From contig JAGQSI010000099.1 of NCBI GenBank assembly GCA_020439605.1, positions 1-7,035 on the forward strand: DNA of 7,035 nucleotides. Reading direction: 5' to 3'. The notes under the pieces are model-generated. The model had not been told where the DNA came from. It ran no database searches and was given only the letters and a program-made list of their open reading frames with translations. The stretch is from Acidimicrobiales bacterium (lineage in GTDB: Bacteria; Actinomycetota; Acidimicrobiia; Acidimicrobiales; Iamiaceae). Positions 4,622 through 7,035 of the stretch are shown here, one piece after another. Within the stretch, counting starts at the first letter, position 1; each line of letters starts with the position of its first letter. The translations under genes were made by a program, and so were the position numbers.

Positions 4622-6280
4622 ATGTTCACCTTCCGTGGCGCCGAAATCACCAAGAGTGCAGACATCACCAGGAGTGCAGATCTCACCGGTCCCGGTTTCC
4701 TGCGTTCCCGAAATGCACTCAGCGGCGCAGGGCGGACCCTGCTAGTCACAGCTCTGCTTGCGCTCGGCGCAACTAGTTGCACCTTATCTAGCGAGACCGC
4801 CTCTGGAGACACCGAGCCACCTGTCGAATCAGCACCCACGGCTGAGGTGACGTTGGGCGCGGGTGATGAGGTGATCGCCACCCTTGATGACCGTTTCCAG
4901 TCCTACAACGTTGAGATGGTTGAAGTGACCGGTGGAGAGTTCTGGTCTCCTTACTCTGCGGGTAATGCCAAGGTGACCAGACCACCGATCGATTTGGCAT
5001 CTGAACGGCTACGCAACCTCGCCAAGGCACTCGGCCCGGTGTACATCAGGGTGAGTGGAACGTGGGCAAACTCGACTTTCTTCGATGTCGACAACACAAC
5101 CAACGGCACACCACCTGAAGGCTTTGGCGGGGTGCTGACTCCCGATCAGTGGTTAGGGGTGAAGGATTTTGCCGAGGCCCTCGACAGTGAGATCACCACG
5201 TCGTTTGCCAGCTACGGAGGGGTTCGTGATTCGAGCGGCAACTGGATTACAGATCAGGCCGAGGCCCTGTTGCGCTTCAGTGTCGACAACGACGTCCCGC
5301 TCGCAGCAGTCGAGATGTTCAACGAGCCGAGCTTGCCGGTGGCGATGCCCGATGGCTACACGCCAAAGCAGTTTGCTGATGATTTCAAGGTCCTGCAGTC
5401 GCTCACAAAGCAGGTGAAAGATGACCTGATACTTGTGGGTCCTGGCACAGCTGCTGAGGACACTCCTCTCGTGATCAGCGCAACATTCAAATCCGACGAG
5501 ATCTTCAAACATCTTGGCCCGCAGTTTGATGTGTTCAGCTTCCACGCCTACCCCAAGGTGTCCGAACGCTGTGCTTCGAAGGAAGGCCCAGAGATTGCCT
5601 TCGACAAGGAGTTCCTTGCCCGTGTGGCCACGGACTCGCTCTATTACCGCGGGGTTCGTGATGAGTTCTTGCCCGGCGCACCAATTTGGATCACCGAGAC
5701 TGCGCAGGCCGCATGCGGCGGGGATAGGTGGGCCGCCACCTACCGCGACATGATCCGATACGTGGACACACTCGGGCGTCTCGCCGCTGATGGCAGCGAT
5801 GGAGACGTGGTGTTCCACAACACGTTGGCTGCAAGCGACTACGGCCTGTTGGATGAGGACGGTTTCAAGACTCGACCCAACTACTGGGCAGCGGTTATGT
5901 GGAAGCGCCTCATGGGTCCCAAGGTCTTGAAGGCGAAGGCCACAACTGCAACGAAAGTCGCAGACCTCTACACCTACGCCCACTGCAGTGCGCCAAACGG
6001 CCCAACCGCTTCTGGCGGCAAGGGCGTGACCTATGCCGTCGTGAACGCTTCTACGTCTGAGTCCAGAACGGTCTCTACGTCGTCGGGCAAGGGTGTGGCG
6101 TATGTGATGTCGAGCGAGAATCTCGACGGGACCGAGGTGGAGCTGAACGGTCAACTTCTCCAAGCATCCGACGATGGCACTGTGCCCCAAACCAATGGTC
6201 GTAAGTTCACCGGCTCCATTGAGGTTCCGCCTACGAGCGTGGCGTTCGTGGTGGACACCGAGTCCAAGGCATGCGCCTGA
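4622..6280 (+). CDS. GH79 heparanase-like glycoside hydrolase, putative lipoprotein
   Basis: This 552-residue protein matches the layout of heparanase-type GH79 enzymes, retaining (beta/alpha)8 glycosidases acting on glucuronic-acid-containing glycans. Family-like stretches are RVSGTWANSTFFD (143-155), EMFNEPSLP with Glu235 as likely acid/base, WITET with Glu359 as likely nucleophile, and NTLAASDYGLLDEDGF (400-415) followed by RPNYW (418-422). The 124-residue spacing of the two Glu is close to that of human heparanase. A C-terminal beta domain spans about 430-552. A hydrophobic segment (39-50) ends in ATSC, a loose lipobox with Cys53, then a Ser/Thr/Glu linker (54-75), so the enzyme is probably surface-anchored. 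The 38 residues before the hydrophobic segment are unusually long and contain an 18-bp duplication. The start at 4622 has no clear ribosome site and may depend on readthrough coupling from the aminotransferase. Exact substrate unknown. Confidence 0.82.
   Translation: MFTFRGAEITKSADITRSADLTGPGFLRSRNALSGAGRTLLVTALLALGATSCTLSSETASGDTEPPVESAPTAEVTLGAGDEVIATLDDRFQSYNVEMVEVTGGEFWSPYSAGNAKVTRPPIDLASERLRNLAKALGPVYIRVSGTWANSTFFDVDNTTNGTPPEGFGGVLTPDQWLGVKDFAEALDSEITTSFASYGGVRDSSGNWITDQAEALLRFSVDNDVPLAAVEMFNEPSLPVAMPDGYTPKQFADDFKVLQSLTKQVKDDLILVGPGTAAEDTPLVISATFKSDEIFKHLGPQFDVFSFHAYPKVSERCASKEGPEIAFDKEFLARVATDSLYYRGVRDEFLPGAPIWITETAQAACGGDRWAATYRDMIRYVDTLGRLAADGSDGDVVFHNTLAASDYGLLDEDGFKTRPNYWAAVMWKRLMGPKVLKAKATTATKVADLYTYAHCSAPNGPTASGGKGVTYAVVNASTSESRTVSTSSGKGVAYVMSSENLDGTEVELNGQLLQASDDGTVPQTNGRKFTGSIEVPPTSVAFVVDTESKACA
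4646..4681 (+). repeat. 18-bp tandem duplication at the glycosidase N-terminus
   Basis: Two 18-bp units (4646-4663 and 4664-4681) differ at two bases and encode ITKSAD and ITRSAD; LTGPGF follows as a decayed third unit. It lies before the membrane/lipoprotein signal segment, where such an extension is unusual. Confidence 0.8.
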
Positions 6281-6297
6281 GCGGCCCGAGCCGAGCG

Positions 6298-6325
6298 AAC
6301 TGACGTCATCAAACTGACGTCAGCG
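6298..6325. repeat. 14-bp direct repeat carrying TGACGTCA palindromes
   Basis: AACTGACGTCA occurs at 6298-6308 and again at 6312-6322. Each copy contains the perfect palindrome TGACGTCA; the second extends to CTGACGTCAG (6314-6323). The two copies also form the hairpin described for 6300-6323. Confidence 0.85.
6300..6323. terminator. Probable bidirectional terminator between convergent genes
   Basis: CTGACGTCA (6300-6308) pairs with TGACGTCAG (6315-6323), a 9-bp stem with loop TCAAAC. It lies 19 bp after the glycosidase stop and 37 bp beyond the stop of the convergent heme A synthase, where a shared terminator is expected. There is no T-run on either side, so intrinsic strength is uncertain. 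Confidence 0.5.
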
Positions 6326-6353
6326 AACAGTTCCAGCAAAGATCGCCAGCAGC

Positions 6354-6365
6354 GCTAGCGCTAGC
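6354..6365. repeat. 12-bp perfect palindrome at the heme A synthase stop
   Basis: GCTAGCGCTAGC is its own reverse complement and contains the TAG stop (minus strand, 6363-6361). It overlaps a second palindrome, AGCGCTAGCGCT (6351-6362). It may add to termination of the minus-strand transcript; function is unproven. Confidence 0.4.
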
Positions 6366-7035
6366 CCTGTGCAGGTTCGTTACGGGCGCCGCCCATGGAC
6401 CAGTGCGCACCAACGACGGTGACCACCAGCAATACGGCGCCCACCGCTTGATGAGCGATGCCGAGCCCAACCGGTACGGCATGCAGCAACGTCAGCACTC
6501 CGAGCAAGAACTGCCCCAGCACCACGACCTCGATGGCGATGGCAATGCGCTTGGCGCCGGCACGAAACAGAACCATCGCCACTGCAAGGGCACCAGCGGC
6601 CACCACCACTGCAAACCAGCGGTGCAGAAACTGCACGGCCACCGGGTTGTCCACCGCGTTGGACCAGATGGGTGACAGTTCGTTGAGGTCATCGGGGGTC
6701 CACTGGCCGTGCATGTCCGGCCATGTGTTGTAAATGCGCCCGGCGTCGAGCCCTGCCACAAACGCTCCGAGCACGATCTGGATTGTCAGAGCAACGAGGA
6801 ACGGCACAACCCAGCGTTTGGGTCTGCCTTCTATCTTCGAGCGTCCCTTGGCCAATGCGCCTAGATCCATCGCAGTCCACACCAATGCTGCGAGCAGCAA
6901 TAGGGCGGTTACTAGATGTAGGGCGAGGCGTTCATGGGCCACGTCCGGGCGATCGACAAGTCCGCTCGCAACCATCCACCAGCCGATCGCTCCCTGTAAC
7001 CCGACGAGCACCACAAGCAACGCGATCCTGGGGCC
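6361..7035 (-). CDS. ctaA: Heme A synthase, COX15/CtaA family, C-terminal part (runs off the right edge)
   Basis: This polytopic membrane enzyme oxidises heme O to heme A for aa3-type cytochrome oxidase. The visible part begins with the family signature GLQGAIGWWMVASGL, followed by VAHERLALHLVTALLLL. The loop signature VAGLDAGRIYNTWPDMHGQW and then VQFLHRWFAVV and IAHQAVGAVLL complete the recognisable motifs. Counting from the codon at 7020, His35, His133 and His190 are candidates for the conserved heme-ligand histidines. About five or six membrane segments are visible. The frame stays open to 7035 (codons for GPRIA precede the TTG at 7020), so the start lies beyond the window and 7020 should not be taken as the start. 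The DAGRIYNTWP loop marks the COX15-like branch known from mitochondria and alphaproteobacteria rather than the Bacillus/mycobacterial CtaA type. It converges on the glycosidase. Confidence 0.92.
   Translation of the reverse strand, partial: GPRIALLVVLVGLQGAIGWWMVASGLVDRPDVAHERLALHLVTALLLLAALVWTAMDLGALAKGRSKIEGRPKRWVVPFLVALTIQIVLGAFVAGLDAGRIYNTWPDMHGQWTPDDLNELSPIWSNAVDNPVAVQFLHRWFAVVVAAGALAVAMVLFRAGAKRIAIAIEVVVLGQFLLGVLTLLHAVPVGLGIAHQAVGAVLLVVTVVGAHWSMGGARNEPAQG

Noticed and set aside
4611..4745. Small plus-strand frame starting at ATG 4611
   Set aside because: It overlaps the glycosidase start in another frame, has no ribosome site, and ends after about 44 residues with no recognisable feature.
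5153..6190. 345-codon minus-strand open frame opposite the glycosidase
   Set aside because: It is a shadow of the strongly supported GH79 gene; its His/Arg/Cys-rich composition fits no recognisable protein.

Overview
The window is ordinary bacterial chromosomal DNA of moderately high GC. It is densely coding, with short gaps, ATGA start/stop overlaps and a few GTG/TTG starts. The gene content (ArsR plus SRPBCC pair, AIM24 protein, Thr-rich lipoprotein linker) suits an actinobacterium, possibly an uncultured Acidimicrobiia-like lineage. This is inference: no rRNA or lineage marker is present, and the heme A synthase is of the COX15 type common outside classical actinobacteria.

Layout, left to right. 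Plus strand: the C-terminal part of an ArsR-family regulator whose DNA-binding half cannot be read (14-292), overlapping by ATGA an SRPBCC/AHSA1-like protein (289-768), then an AIM24-family protein (804-1544). A 319-bp gap follows, holding a strong hairpin (1573-1611) and a 15-bp-period minisatellite: seven near-perfect units (1616-1720), then decayed units in the same phase to about 1822. A glutaredoxin-type arsenate reductase (1864-2226) comes next and converges, with overlapping stop codons, on a two-gene minus-strand operon of small membrane proteins (2223-2630 and 2627-3217). A 98-bp divergent spacer leads to a PLP fold-type I aminotransferase (3316-4602) and, 19 bp on, a GH79 heparanase-like putative lipoprotein (4622-6280). 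A hairpin (6300-6323) separates this from a convergent, right-truncated COX15/CtaA heme A synthase (6361-7035, minus).

Functional links are loose: regulator plus small-ligand-binding protein, arsenate/thiol reductase, two unknown membrane proteins, an aminotransferase, a cell-surface glycosidase and respiratory heme A synthesis. No defence system, mobile element, tRNA, rRNA or CRISPR array was seen.

The most unusual signal is a set of short tandem repeats with codon-multiple periods. A 12-bp repeat lies in the ArsR tail, the 15-bp intergenic array follows AIM24, a six-unit 15-bp expansion lies inside the aminotransferase, and an 18-bp duplication lies at the glycosidase N-terminus. Read in one frame, the intergenic array and the aminotransferase insert both give pentads with Thr at every fifth residue, and some units resemble each other at the DNA level. 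This suggests a dispersed minisatellite family that can be accommodated inside genes.
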